Positions 53,399 to 61,512 of a stretch of 64,000 nucleotides of DNA are shown in pieces. This DNA comes from an uncultured Clostridia bacterium (lineage in GTDB: Bacteria > Bacillota > Clostridia > TANB77 > CAG-508). The position numbers and the translations under genes are program-made. The DNA lies in assembly GCA_934122085.1 (NCBI GenBank), contig CAKOVS010000006.1, positions 43,105-107,104 on the forward strand, given 5' to 3'. Numbering within the stretch: position 1 is the stretch's first letter; every line of letters begins with the position of its first letter. The notes beneath the pieces were generated by a model, which was not told the DNA's origin, ran no database searches, and saw nothing but the letters and a program-made list of their open reading frames with translations.

Positions 53399-53515
53399 AA
53401 AAAACGGATTTAAGAATTTCTATGCAATGGAAATTGCTTAGAAATTCTAATAATCCCCATAATTATTCTGTACGGAAAAATCACCTACTAGGAGATTTTT
53501 CCTACATAATAAAAA
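53399..53515 (-). repeat. Two-hairpin repeat element, copy C, in the leader of the U32 gene
   Basis: On the minus strand: GTAGGAAAAATCTCC with GGTGATTTTTCC (hairpin 1), linker GTACAGAATAATTATGGGGA, then AGAATTTCTAAGCAAT with ATTGCATAGAAATTCT (hairpin 2), followed by TAAATCCGTTTTTT. Order, spacing and linker (GTAC-AGATAA-TATGG-like) match copy A, while both stem sequences differ in a paired way. It lies between a minus-strand promoter and the U32 ribosome site, so it would be transcribed as a leader with a terminator-like end. Confidence 0.75.
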
Positions 53516-53517
53516 AC

Positions 53518-53547
53518 ATTATATCATAAAAAAGGTAGAAACTACAA
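53518..53547 (-). promoter_or_regulatory. Promoter of the U32 gene leader
   Basis: On the minus strand TTGTAG (53542-53547), 18 bases, TATAAT (53518-53523). Confidence 0.55.
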
Positions 53548-53702
53548 GAAAAATTAAGGAATTTGTAATATAAATGTAATATAAAAGATATGTTGGCAAG
53601 GTTGACTTTAAGAATAAAAAAATGATATACTAATATCGAAGAAAAATGAAAAAAATAACAAAAGTAGATAATATAGAGAATACAGTAAGAAAAGGAGAAA
53701 AA

Positions 53703-55448
53703 ATGAAAGAAAAAGTAATATTTATCTTAATAATAAGTTTTGTATTGCAATATGTTTGCTTTTTTACGCAAACATTTGCAATAAATCAAACAATTAGTCA
53801 AGATATAGAAAATATAGATTCAAATACATATCCGCAAATAAAAGAAATGATACAAAATTTAAAAAATGAACATCAAAATTGGAATTTTAAAATTTTATAT
53901 ACAGACTTAGACTGGAATGAAGTAATTGAAAATGAATATGTAGGACATGGTTCATCACCAAGAAACTTGGTACCAACAAGTAGTTCATATGCAGGAGAAT
54001 GGATATGTCCTATTTGTGGTGATACAACATATGATTCAGGAAAATGGCACTGTGCATCACAATCAGCATTAAAATATATGATGGATCCAAGAAATTCATT
54101 AAATTCATCAGATATTTTTCAATTTTTAGAATTAACATATACAGATTATAAAATTGAAACAATACAAGCAATGTTAAAGAAATATGATTTTTGGAATAAT
54201 GAGTCATACATAAATGCAATTATAGAGGCATCAAAAAAATATAACGTAAATGTTTATTATGTAATAGCAAGAATATTACAAGAACAAGGAAATGGAACTT
54301 CACCATTAGTAAAAGGTGAAGGATATAATGATCAATATATTGGGGTATATAATGTATTTAATATAGGCGCTAGTGGAAGTGGAAAAGATAATGTTATATT
54401 AAATGGACTTGCTAGAGCTGAACAAGAAGGTTGGACATCAATTGAATTATCAATTGAAGGAGGTGTCGAATTTATCTCAAAAGGATATATTAATAGAGGA
54501 CAAAATACAATGTATCTTCAAAAATTTGATGTTGATAGTTCAGAAGCAGGATTATATTGGCATCAATATCAACAAAATATAATGGCCCCACAAAATGAAG
54601 GAACAAAATTAAGAGTAGCATTTGAAGAATGTGAGTCATTAGATATGGACTATACATTTATAATTCCAGTATATAAAAATATGCCAGATACAGCATGCGA
54701 AAGACCAAGTACAGATAATAAAGAAACTCCTGAAATAAATAGTAATTTAGTTAAATGCAATGCAAATCCAAGCTTAAGATTAAGAGATAATCCAAATGGA
54801 ACATATATTGGAGAAAAAATATATCTAAATGAGATAGTAACAGTAATTGAAAAAGCAACAGAAAAAGTTGCAGGTACATATTGGGATTTTGTTAGAAAAT
54901 CAAATGGTGTAGAAGGATATGCTGCAAGATCAACATCTGATGATGAGCCTGTATATAAATTATATTTAGTTCCAGTAAAAGAAGATAATGGAAAAGATAC
55001 TCCTGATAATCCAACACCAGATGTTCCACAAAATCCTGATGATGAAAATAAAGAAATTGTAGAAAATGAAAAAATAAGAATAAATAATACTACAAATGAA
55101 ATAACATCAATTCCAAATTCAACTATTGCAGATTTAAAGGAATTATTAGGTGCAGAAATAGTTGTAAAAAATTCAAATGGTGAAGTTGTTTTAGACGAAT
55201 CAAATCTTGCAACAGGTTATGTTGTAAATGATAAATATACAATTTCAGTTCTTGGAGATGTAAGTGGAGATGGAGTTGTAAATTCAGCAGATTTATTATC
55301 AATTCAAAAAGATTTGTTAAAAGTAAAAGAAATTGATATTCAGTGTAGAAAAAAAGCCGCAGATGTTAATCAAGATGGAGTTATAAATTCAGCAGACTTA
55401 TTAAAAATACAAAAGCAATTATTGGGAGTTTCTAATATAGAAATATAA
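53703..55448 (+). CDS. Exported N-acetylglucosaminidase with SH3 domain and C-terminal dockerin
   Basis: 581 residues from ATG 53703 (AAAGGAG upstream; the earlier ATG at 53646 has no site). Signal peptide ~1-25. The glucosaminidase domain (GH73-like, ~115-300) has YVIARILQEQGNG with the likely catalytic Glu, and YNVFNIGASG. An SH3-like domain follows (~345-415, NPSLRLRDNPNGTYIGEKI), then a Pro/Asp linker. At the C terminus two dockerin type I repeats read GDVSGDGVVNSADLLSIQK and ADVNQDGVINSADLLKIQK, with complete calcium loops. It cuts peptidoglycan and should dock to a cohesin, and the next gene encodes a cohesin-like membrane protein. Confidence 0.9.
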   Translation: MKEKVIFILIISFVLQYVCFFTQTFAINQTISQDIENIDSNTYPQIKEMIQNLKNEHQNWNFKILYTDLDWNEVIENEYVGHGSSPRNLVPTSSSYAGEWICPICGDTTYDSGKWHCASQSALKYMMDPRNSLNSSDIFQFLELTYTDYKIETIQAMLKKYDFWNNESYINAIIEASKKYNVNVYYVIARILQEQGNGTSPLVKGEGYNDQYIGVYNVFNIGASGSGKDNVILNGLARAEQEGWTSIELSIEGGVEFISKGYINRGQNTMYLQKFDVDSSEAGLYWHQYQQNIMAPQNEGTKLRVAFEECESLDMDYTFIIPVYKNMPDTACERPSTDNKETPEINSNLVKCNANPSLRLRDNPNGTYIGEKIYLNEIVTVIEKATEKVAGTYWDFVRKSNGVEGYAARSTSDDEPVYKLYLVPVKEDNGKDTPDNPTPDVPQNPDDENKEIVENEKIRINNTTNEITSIPNSTIADLKELLGAEIVVKNSNGEVVLDESNLATGYVVNDKYTISVLGDVSGDGVVNSADLLSIQKDLLKVKEIDIQCRKKAADVNQDGVINSADLLKIQKQLLGVSNIEI

Positions 55449-55506
55449 ATAGAAATATAAAAAGAAAGGAGTATATGATATAAAAATATATCATATAAAA
55501 TAAGGT

Positions 55507-56976
55507 ATGAAACAAAGATTAAAACTTCAACTTTTTTTAATAGTTATGTTTTTTATGGGATTTTTTGCAGTATTCCCTATTGGCGTAAATGCTGCAAGTT
55601 CAGAACTTTCAGCAAGTGCTGAAGAGGTTAATGTCGGGGAAGAGGTTACTGTAACTGCTAATATAACTGCAGGAGCTTGGAATTTAGTTCTTGAAGGAGG
55701 AGGACAAAGCAAAGGGATTGTTGGCCAAACAAATACAGCAGAAAATTCATCAGCTAGTGCAAGTATAACATTTAAAGTTACAGAAGCTAAGGAATATGTT
55801 GTTAAATTAAGTGGAGATATAACTGATTTTTCAGAAGATAATGCTAAAGAAGTATCTAAGACAATAAAAATAACTGGAATACAAAAACAAGAAAATAATG
55901 TTCCAAATAATAATACATCAAATAATAGCACATCAAATAATAGTACATCCAATAATTCAGAAAGTTCAAATAATACATCTAGTAATAATACTTCAAATGA
56001 AAATAAAACGAAGTCATCTGAAGCAAGATTGCAAGACTTAGGAATAACTCCAAATGATTTTAAAGGCTTTAAAGGTGATCAATATGAATGGAGCTGTGAA
56101 GTTCCAAATGAAGTTGATAAAGTTTATATATATGCAACTCCTAAAAGTTCAAGTGCTAAGGTAAAATCTGGTGAAGGAAATGTTACATTAAAAGAAGGAG
56201 AAAATAAATTTGAAATTGTAGTTGTTGCAGAAGATGGAAAAACAAAGAAAACATATACTCTAAATATTACAAGAAAAGTGGGAGAGCAAACAACTACACC
56301 AGTAGAAGAGCCTGTAATAGATGAACAACCACAAACTGAACCAACGACAACTTCAACAAAAGAAGAAACTTCATCAACAACAAGTTCTGAAAATACAAAA
56401 ATAATAACTTCAACAACAAAAACAGAAAGTACATCAACAAAAAGTGAAAATCAACAAATTGTAGGAAAAGTTGACTGGTTAAAACCAGAAACTTGGGGAC
56501 AAGAACAATATATATTAGTTGCAGTTTTAGCATTTTTAGTATTAACAATAATAGTTTCAATAATATTAAAAATTAAAATCAAAAAAAGTGAAGAAGAAGA
56601 AATTGAATTCCCAGGAGCAGAAGAATTAGATAGAGCAATGTTTGAACATCAAGAATTATCAGATAATGGAAATATAGATGATAATTATTATAATGATGAT
56701 ATGAATGATGATATGAATGATGAAAATCCATATAGTACAAACTTTAATGATGATTATTATAATGATAATACTCAACGCGATGAAGAAAAAATAAATGATC
56801 AGCCAGTAGAAGTAGAATATAAAGAAGAAAATACTTCTAATGATTATAATGCTAATGTATCAGAGAAAAATGATGAAGACATAGAAAGAAAAAGAATGCT
56901 TGAAGAATATTTTGCAGGTCAAGATGGAAAAGACACAAAAGTTAAAAGAACAAAAACTAAAGGAAAACATTTTTAA
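55507..56976 (+). CDS. Membrane-anchored protein with cohesin-like and cadherin-like beta-sandwich domains
   Basis: 489 residues. Signal peptide ~1-29. A beta domain (~32-130: ELSASAEEVNVGEEVTVTANI, GAWNLVLEGGG, VTEAKEYVVKLSGDI) resembles cohesin or related adhesin folds. An Asn/Ser/Thr-rich linker follows (~133-170). A cadherin-like beta-sandwich domain (~173-258: EARLQDLGITPNDFKGF to KKTYTLNITRK) leads to a Thr/Glu/Ser stalk. A membrane helix (~337-358) and a long acidic Asn/Asp/Tyr-rich cytoplasmic tail (~365-489) end the protein. It is likely a surface receptor for the dockerin enzyme upstream. The cohesin assignment needs a profile search. Confidence 0.75.
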   Translation: MKQRLKLQLFLIVMFFMGFFAVFPIGVNAASSELSASAEEVNVGEEVTVTANITAGAWNLVLEGGGQSKGIVGQTNTAENSSASASITFKVTEAKEYVVKLSGDITDFSEDNAKEVSKTIKITGIQKQENNVPNNNTSNNSTSNNSTSNNSESSNNTSSNNTSNENKTKSSEARLQDLGITPNDFKGFKGDQYEWSCEVPNEVDKVYIYATPKSSSAKVKSGEGNVTLKEGENKFEIVVVAEDGKTKKTYTLNITRKVGEQTTTPVEEPVIDEQPQTEPTTTSTKEETSSTTSSENTKIITSTTKTESTSTKSENQQIVGKVDWLKPETWGQEQYILVAVLAFLVLTIIVSIILKIKIKKSEEEEIEFPGAEELDRAMFEHQELSDNGNIDDNYYNDDMNDDMNDENPYSTNFNDDYYNDNTQRDEEKINDQPVEVEYKEENTSNDYNANVSEKNDEDIERKRMLEEYFAGQDGKDTKVKRTKTKGKHF

Positions 56977-56981
56977 AATAA

Positions 56982-57007
56982 AAAAACGGCTCATTGAGTC
57001 GTTTTTG
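56982..57007 (+). terminator. Terminator after the cohesin-like gene
   Basis: AAAAACGGCTCA pairs with TGAGTCGTTTTT (one G-T), ending in TTTTT. Confidence 0.8.
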
Positions 57008-57048
57008 TGTATATAATTTAAAAAAGTGAATATAATAAATTATATATA

Positions 57049-57061
57049 AATACAATGTATT
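57049..57061 (+). promoter_or_regulatory. Putative operator of the RelB/YoeB locus
   Basis: AATACAATGTATT is an inverted repeat (AATAC-AAT-GTATT) that overlaps the -35 box. ACAATGTATT occurs again directly after it (57063-57072). Antitoxins of this family bind such repeats to repress their own genes. Confidence 0.55.
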
Positions 57062-57088
57062 GACAATGTATTAAAAATGATATATAAT
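57060..57088 (+). promoter_or_regulatory. Promoter of the RelB/YoeB locus
   Basis: TTGACA (57060-57065), 17 bases, TATAAT (57083-57088). Confidence 0.8.
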
Positions 57089-57112
57089 TTATTTTAGAAA
57101 GAGGTGATAGTT

Positions 57113-57376
57113 ATGGCTCAAACTTTAATTAATTTCAGAATTGATGAAGAAACTAAGAAAGAAATGGAACAGGTGTGTAATGAACTTGGAATGACAATGT
57201 CAACAGCATTAAATATTTTTATAAAAAAGATGACAAGAGAGAAGAGAATTCCTTTTGAAGTTTCCATTGATCCGTTTTATTCAGAAAATAACATAAAACA
57301 TTTAGAAAAAATAACATCTGAAATTGATTCTGGTAAGGCAAAGTTAGTTGAACACGAATTAATTGAGGAGGAATAA
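57113..57376 (+). CDS. RelB/DinJ family antitoxin
   Basis: 87 residues from ATG 57113 (AAAGAGGTGA upstream; a GTG at 57104 lies inside that site). The N-terminal ribbon-helix-helix (TLINFRIDEETKKEMEQVCNELGMTMSTALNIFIKKM) binds DNA as a dimer and is typical of RelB/DinJ. The C-terminal tail (FYSENNIKHLEKITSEIDSGKAKL...) wraps the toxin. It is one base ahead of the toxin gene. Confidence 0.92.
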   Translation: MAQTLINFRIDEETKKEMEQVCNELGMTMSTALNIFIKKMTREKRIPFEVSIDPFYSENNIKHLEKITSEIDSGKAKLVEHELIEEE

Positions 57377-57377
57377 T

Positions 57378-57638
57378 ATGAAATTATTATGGGAAGAAAA
57401 TGCTTGGCAAGAATATTTGTATTGGCAAACTCAAGATAAAAAGACGTTAAAGAGATTAAATAATATAATTAAAGATATTCAACGAGATTGTTATAATGGA
57501 ATTGGAAAACCAGAACCATTAAAAGAAAATTTATCTGGGTGGTGGAGTAGAAGAATTGATGAAGAAAATAGAATTGTGTATAAGCAGGAAAATAATAATA
57601 TAATAATTGCTTCCTGTAAAAGTCATTATGAAATATAA
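57378..57638 (+). CDS. YoeB/Txe family mRNA-interferase toxin
   Basis: 86 residues from ATG 57378 (GAGGAGGA upstream). LLWEENAWQEYLYWQTQDKKTLKRLNNIIKDIQRD is the family N terminus. The active-site residues are present: KPEPLKENLSGWWSRRIDEENRIVY (Glu in PLKENL, Arg in WWSRR and ENRIVY) and the terminal CKSHYEI with His and Tyr. It cleaves mRNA on the ribosome when the antitoxin is lost. It is the usual partner of Axe/YefM antitoxins, here paired with a RelB/DinJ-type antitoxin. Confidence 0.94.
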   Translation: MKLLWEENAWQEYLYWQTQDKKTLKRLNNIIKDIQRDCYNGIGKPEPLKENLSGWWSRRIDEENRIVYKQENNNIIIASCKSHYEI

Positions 57639-57639
57639 A

Positions 57640-57672
57640 AAAAAGAAAACATTTTAAAATGTTTTCTTTTTT
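57640..57672. terminator. Two-way terminator between yoeB and rpmE
   Basis: AAAAAGAAAACATTTTA-type stem across 57640-57672 with A and T runs on both sides; it reaches the rpmE stop codon. Confidence 0.8.
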
Positions 57673-57871
57673 ATGCAAGACCGTATTTTTTCTTAAATTT
57701 ATCTGCTCTACCACCTTTAGTGTCAAGTCTTAAGTTACCTGTCCAATATGGATGACATTTTGAGCAAACATCAACTTTTAAATCTTTTTTTGTAGAACCA
57801 ACTTCTATAACATTACCGCAAGCACATGTAATAGTTGTTTGATTATATGCTGGATGTATTCCTTCTTTCAT
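57671..57871 (-). CDS. rpmE: 50S ribosomal protein L31 (zinc-binding form)
   Basis: 66 residues from ATG 57871 (AAAGAGGTGA upstream; the GTG at 57883 overlaps that site). MKEGIHPAYNQTTITCACGN, then VCSKCHPYWTG; Cys pairs CAC and CSKC make it the zinc-containing type. Ends GGRADKFKKKYGLA. A structural protein of the large subunit, bridging to 30S. Confidence 0.96.
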   Translation of the reverse strand: MKEGIHPAYNQTTITCACGNVIEVGSTKKDLKVDVCSKCHPYWTGNLRLDTKGGRADKFKKKYGLA

Positions 57872-57948
57872 TTGCAAATTCACCTCTTTCTTACAATAGT
57901 AATTTTTGCCTTTTATTATATTACCATATCTTTATACTTTTTTCAAGC

Positions 57949-58119
57949 TTATTTGTTTAAATTTTTATTTTCTTCTTGATTAATTTGATTTACATATGTT
58001 GCAGAAGCTTCTAATTCAGTATTTAAAGATACTTTTTTTACAAGTTTACTCATAATATTAAAAATACAAGCAACTATTAAAATAAATAATCCTATTTTTT
58101 TCCAATATTTAGCTAACAT
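57949..58119 (-). CDS. Small membrane protein, unknown function
   Basis: 56 residues, ATG 58119 with AAAGGAG upstream. One membrane helix (IGLFILIVACIFNIM, ~9-23), then a hydrophilic tail rich in Asn, Glu and Lys (NQINQEENKNLNK). No known family. It is directly upstream of rpmE on the same strand; no terminator is visible between, so they may share a transcript. Confidence 0.65.
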   Translation of the reverse strand: MLAKYWKKIGLFILIVACIFNIMSKLVKKVSLNTELEASATYVNQINQEENKNLNK

Positions 58120-58251
58120 AATAAAATCTCCTTTAAAAATTTAATACATAACAATTATACGTTTTTTTTATTGATTTGTCAATATTTTTTGAGGTTTTGG
58201 ACAAAATAAAGTCAAGAAAAAATATATTATACAAGGAAGGAAAAATATTAA

Positions 58252-58893
58252 ATGAAAAAAATTTTTTTGTTTATAGTGTTAATTGTAATTATGTTAGGAA
58301 TAGGTATATGGATGTTTAAAACAAATAATGATAGTCCAAATTATCAAGCTCAAAGAAGTAGTATAAATCAAAATAATCTAGATGAGATTGATATTAAGTC
58401 AACACAAAGTACAAGAGATACACAACAAGTAATAGAACAAACAGAGAAAGAAATTGCAAATTTTTCTACAAAAATTCATAATAAAGAAGAAGCAAGACAA
58501 AATAATATGCGAATAACATGTAATTCATTAACAAATACAGAAATAAAGCCAGAAGAAACATTTTCATTTTGCAATACTGTTGGAAAAGCAACAAAAGAAA
58601 AGGGATATCAGGAAGCAGATGTATATGTAGATGGAGAGAAGAAACAAGGTCTTGGTGGAGGAAATTGTCAAGTAAGTACAACTTTATATAATGCAGTTCT
58701 TAAAGTTGAAGGATTAGAAATTATAGAAAGACATGAACATAGTGGATATGTGCCATATATAGAAAAAGGTAAAGATGCAGCAGTAGCATATGGAAGTTAT
58801 GATTTTAAATTCAAAAATAATACAAATAAAACAATAAAAATTGTTATGGAATGTCAAGAAAAAGATGTAATAGCAAAAATAATAGAAATGTAA
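58252..58893 (+). CDS. VanW family protein, membrane-anchored
   Basis: 213 residues. N-terminal helix (IFLFIVLIVIMLGIGIWMF, ~3-22), a Gln/Ser-rich stretch, then the VanW domain (~75-210): IKPEETFSFCNTVGKATKEKGYQEADVYV, GLGGGNCQVSTTLYNAVL, ERHEHSGYVPYI and YDFKFKNNTNKTIKI. It lacks the SH3 domain of the VanW protein at 23266. Codon use is typical of the window. GGAAGGAAAAA before ATG. It converges on dacF across a hairpin, so it lies among wall genes. Confidence 0.88.
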   Translation: MKKIFLFIVLIVIMLGIGIWMFKTNNDSPNYQAQRSSINQNNLDEIDIKSTQSTRDTQQVIEQTEKEIANFSTKIHNKEEARQNNMRITCNSLTNTEIKPEETFSFCNTVGKATKEKGYQEADVYVDGEKKQGLGGGNCQVSTTLYNAVLKVEGLEIIERHEHSGYVPYIEKGKDAAVAYGSYDFKFKNNTNKTIKIVMECQEKDVIAKIIEM

Positions 58894-58920
58894 AAGACCA
58901 GATTTTTTATCTAGTCTTTT
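58892..58920. terminator. Terminator between the VanW gene and dacF
   Basis: AAAAGACCAGAT (58892-58903) pairs with ATCTAGTCTTTT (58909-58920), one mismatch. Confidence 0.75.
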
Positions 58921-58954
58921 ATATACTGAAAATAATGAAAAGCATAATTCATAA

Positions 58955-60184
58955 TTACGAAGAACGAGTTAAATTAAACCAATTACTAAATAAAGATTTC
59001 ATCATGTTAATAAATGTAATTTTGCTAATAGAATTTTCGGCAATAAGACTTACTTCTGCAATTTTATCATTATTTAAATAATATGAAATTGTACCAAGCT
59101 GTTGACCTTGAGTTATAGGTGCTTGAATGCTTTCTGGAAGATTAATTTCATAAGTAATATTAGATTCTTCGCCTTTTTTTATTAAAAATGATGGAGAAGC
59201 CTCATAAACGACATTTATAGTGTCTGCAGTTCCTTTTGTTACAGGAATAGATTTAAAAACTTCACCTTTTGTAGCAAAAGATTTATAAGAAAATGTATTA
59301 AAACCATAATCAAGTAGAGTAGAAGCATTAGAAAATCTAATTGCAGAAGTAGGAGCTTTCATAATTACAGAAATTAATGATAAATCATTACGAGTTGCAG
59401 ATGCTGATAAATTAAATAATGCTTTAGATGTAGAACCAGTTTTTAAACCAGTACATCCAGAATAATTACGTACTAATTTATTTGTGTTAGATAATGCAGA
59501 TTTTCCATCTCTAAGAGAATCTGTCCAAATTGTTGTATAATTTGTTATTTGAGGATGTTTTGTTAATAATTCACGAGACATTAATGCAATATCATATGCA
59601 GATGTTAGATGGTCATCTTCATCAAGACCATGACAATTAACGAAATTTGTATCATTCATTCCAAGTTCTTTGGCTTTTTCATTCATCATTTTTACAAAAT
59701 TTTCAGTAGAACCACCTAAATATTCTGCCATAGCTGTAACACAATCATTTGCACTAACAACAGCTATTGCTTTTAGCATATCATTAACACTTAAAGTTTC
59801 GCGAGGATCAAGCCAAATTTGTGAACCACCCATATTAGCAGCATTTTCGCTACAAGGAATTTGAGTTTCTAAAGTTATTTTTCCTGAATCAAGAGCTTCC
59901 ATGATTAATAATAAACTCATTATTTTTGTAACACTAGCAGGATGTAATTTTTCATGAATATTATGACTGTACAAAATCTGACCAGAATTTTGCTCAATTA
60001 AAATTGCACTTTCTGCATCTAGATTAAGAAAATTACTAGCTTGAGTAGAGATGGAAGATTGTGTGGCAGATGTTTCAATAGAATTATCTAAAATAGACCA
60101 ACTATAATTACTATAATATGCAAAAGTAATAGGAGATAAAATAATAATTAATAAAATAAAAAAACATAAAAATTTATATTTCAT
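58955..60184 (-). CDS. dacF: D-alanyl-D-alanine carboxypeptidase (S11 family, DacF/PBP5 type)
   Basis: 409 residues. Signal peptide ~1-23. The S11 penicillin-binding motifs are complete: S-x-x-K in HPASVTKIM (~83), S-x-N in VSANDCV (~144) and KTG in GLKTGSTSK (~250). A PBP5 C-terminal beta domain and a hydrophobic C-terminal helix anchor it. It trims the terminal D-Ala of stem peptides and limits cross-linking. GAAAGGA before ATG. The locus tag 'dacF' is by resemblance to the Bacillus paralogue; dacA is possible. Confidence 0.92.
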   Translation of the reverse strand: MKYKFLCFFILLIIILSPITFAYYSNYSWSILDNSIETSATQSSISTQASNFLNLDAESAILIEQNSGQILYSHNIHEKLHPASVTKIMSLLLIMEALDSGKITLETQIPCSENAANMGGSQIWLDPRETLSVNDMLKAIAVVSANDCVTAMAEYLGGSTENFVKMMNEKAKELGMNDTNFVNCHGLDEDDHLTSAYDIALMSRELLTKHPQITNYTTIWTDSLRDGKSALSNTNKLVRNYSGCTGLKTGSTSKALFNLSASATRNDLSLISVIMKAPTSAIRFSNASTLLDYGFNTFSYKSFATKGEVFKSIPVTKGTADTINVVYEASPSFLIKKGEESNITYEINLPESIQAPITQGQQLGTISYYLNNDKIAEVSLIAENSISKITFINMMKSLFSNWFNLTRSS

Positions 60185-60297
60185 AATAAGTCCTTTCGTA
60201 TAGATAGTGTATTAAAAAATAAAAAAAATATTCTTTATTTTTTCTGTTATAATAAAAAAAGATTAAATTTGTATCTATAGAAAGGATAAAATTAATT

Positions 60298-60369
60298 ATG
60301 AAAAAAAGAATAAAGATAGAATCATTAAAAGGAATGAGCCCTGTACAATACAGAGTTCATTCCAAGTAG
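60298..60369 (+). pseudogene. Remnant of an IS3-family transposase (C-terminal tail)
   Basis: A 23-codon frame, ATG 60298 to TAG 60367-60369, contains LKGMSPVQYRVHSK, the usual last residues of IS3-group OrfB transposases. The rest of the gene is absent. The following bases (ATGTCCAATTTTTTTGACT, about 60388-60406) resemble the terminal region of such elements. A GAAAGGA site and TATAAT-like box happen to stand in front. The element has been deleted down to its right end. Confidence 0.75.
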
Positions 60370-60431
60370 ATTAATATCTAATCAAGAAATGTCCAATTTT
60401 TTTGACTCATTACCAAAATCCTCAACATTTT

Positions 60432-61382
60432 TTAAAAACTTTTAGTTAATTTTTTAATTTTTTTTATTTCATTAAATAAATTTTTTATAATTTCTTGTTG
60501 TTGCTTATAAGCCTCAATATATTCAAAATTAATTTGTTGAAAATTATTAAAATTTTCATTATTTCTAAAAAAATTAGGAATATATTCTTTATAGAAATCA
60601 ATATCAATTTGTTTTGTAGAAGAGTTCATTTTTTTTATTAAATCAGAAATTTTTTTATGTCTATCAATTTCTTGTTTTAAAAATTTAATATAATTCATCT
60701 TACAAGCAATTTCATATTCTGTATCATCAATAACAACACTAATTAATTTTTTTACAACTAATTTATTATTTTTTCCAGCAGTAGTATACCCAGTATTTTT
60801 TGGAGCATTAGGAGATGGAAAAGTATTTTTTATTATTATTTTTAGACTATCTGTAATGCCAATATGAGATTTATATTGACGTTTACTAACTATAGCATCA
60901 AACTCATCAGCAACTCTAATTATTTGTGCCTCGTATGGAATATCTTTTTTTAATAATCCTTGTGGATAACCTGTTCCGTCAAGAGCTTCATGATGATAAT
61001 AAGGACCTGCATAATATGGACGTAATTGCTTATCTTTTAAACATAATTGATATCCAAGAGTTGTATGAGTTTTCATAATTTCAAACTCTTCATCTGTTAA
61101 TATTGAAGGCTTTTGTAATATCGAACTAGGTATAAACATTTTTCCAATATCATGTATATATGCACAAATAACGCAGTATTCAGTAAATCCTTTTGAGCAG
61201 TGAAGCTTTTTACATAAATTACAAGTAATTGTTGCAACATTTTCCGAATGTTTTCTAGTAAACATATCTAGAGAATCTAAGATGTTTAATTGATATTGAA
61301 TTGATTTGTTTAAATTATAGGTTTTTAAATATGTTTGATCATAAAAATCAAATTTTTCTTTTATAATATTTTCGTTTTCCAT
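60432..61382 (-). CDS. HD-GYP domain protein
   Basis: 316 residues from ATG 61382 (GAAAGGA upstream). No sensor domain is recognised in the short N terminus. The HD-GYP domain contains TRKHSENVATITC (~45), IHDIGKMF (~76, HD metal site) and HHEALDGTGYPQGL (~142, the GYP motif), then RVADEFDAI. The C terminus (~215-316) is a charged helical region. HD-GYP enzymes usually break down cyclic di-GMP or related signals; the intact motifs suggest activity. It may act with the pilin-like adhesin gene that diverges from it. Confidence 0.88.
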   Translation of the reverse strand: MENENIIKEKFDFYDQTYLKTYNLNKSIQYQLNILDSLDMFTRKHSENVATITCNLCKKLHCSKGFTEYCVICAYIHDIGKMFIPSSILQKPSILTDEEFEIMKTHTTLGYQLCLKDKQLRPYYAGPYYHHEALDGTGYPQGLLKKDIPYEAQIIRVADEFDAIVSKRQYKSHIGITDSLKIIIKNTFPSPNAPKNTGYTTAGKNNKLVVKKLISVVIDDTEYEIACKMNYIKFLKQEIDRHKKISDLIKKMNSSTKQIDIDFYKEYIPNFFRNNENFNNFQQINFEYIEAYKQQQEIIKNLFNEIKKIKKLTKSF

Positions 61383-61512
61383 TAATAAAAATCCTTTCAA
61401 ATTGTTTATTTAATAATATCATTAAAAAATTTAATCTTCAATAACTTTACAAGATAATTATAAATATTTTTTTGGAAAATATTTGTTGTAAAAAATTTTT
61501 ATAAAATATTGT

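Noticed and set aside
55900..56010. Short AAT/AGC-rich repeats that might be taken for a CRISPR or minisatellite
   Set aside because: They encode an Asn/Ser/Thr linker in frame; there are no uniform spacers. I saw no CRISPR array anywhere in the window.
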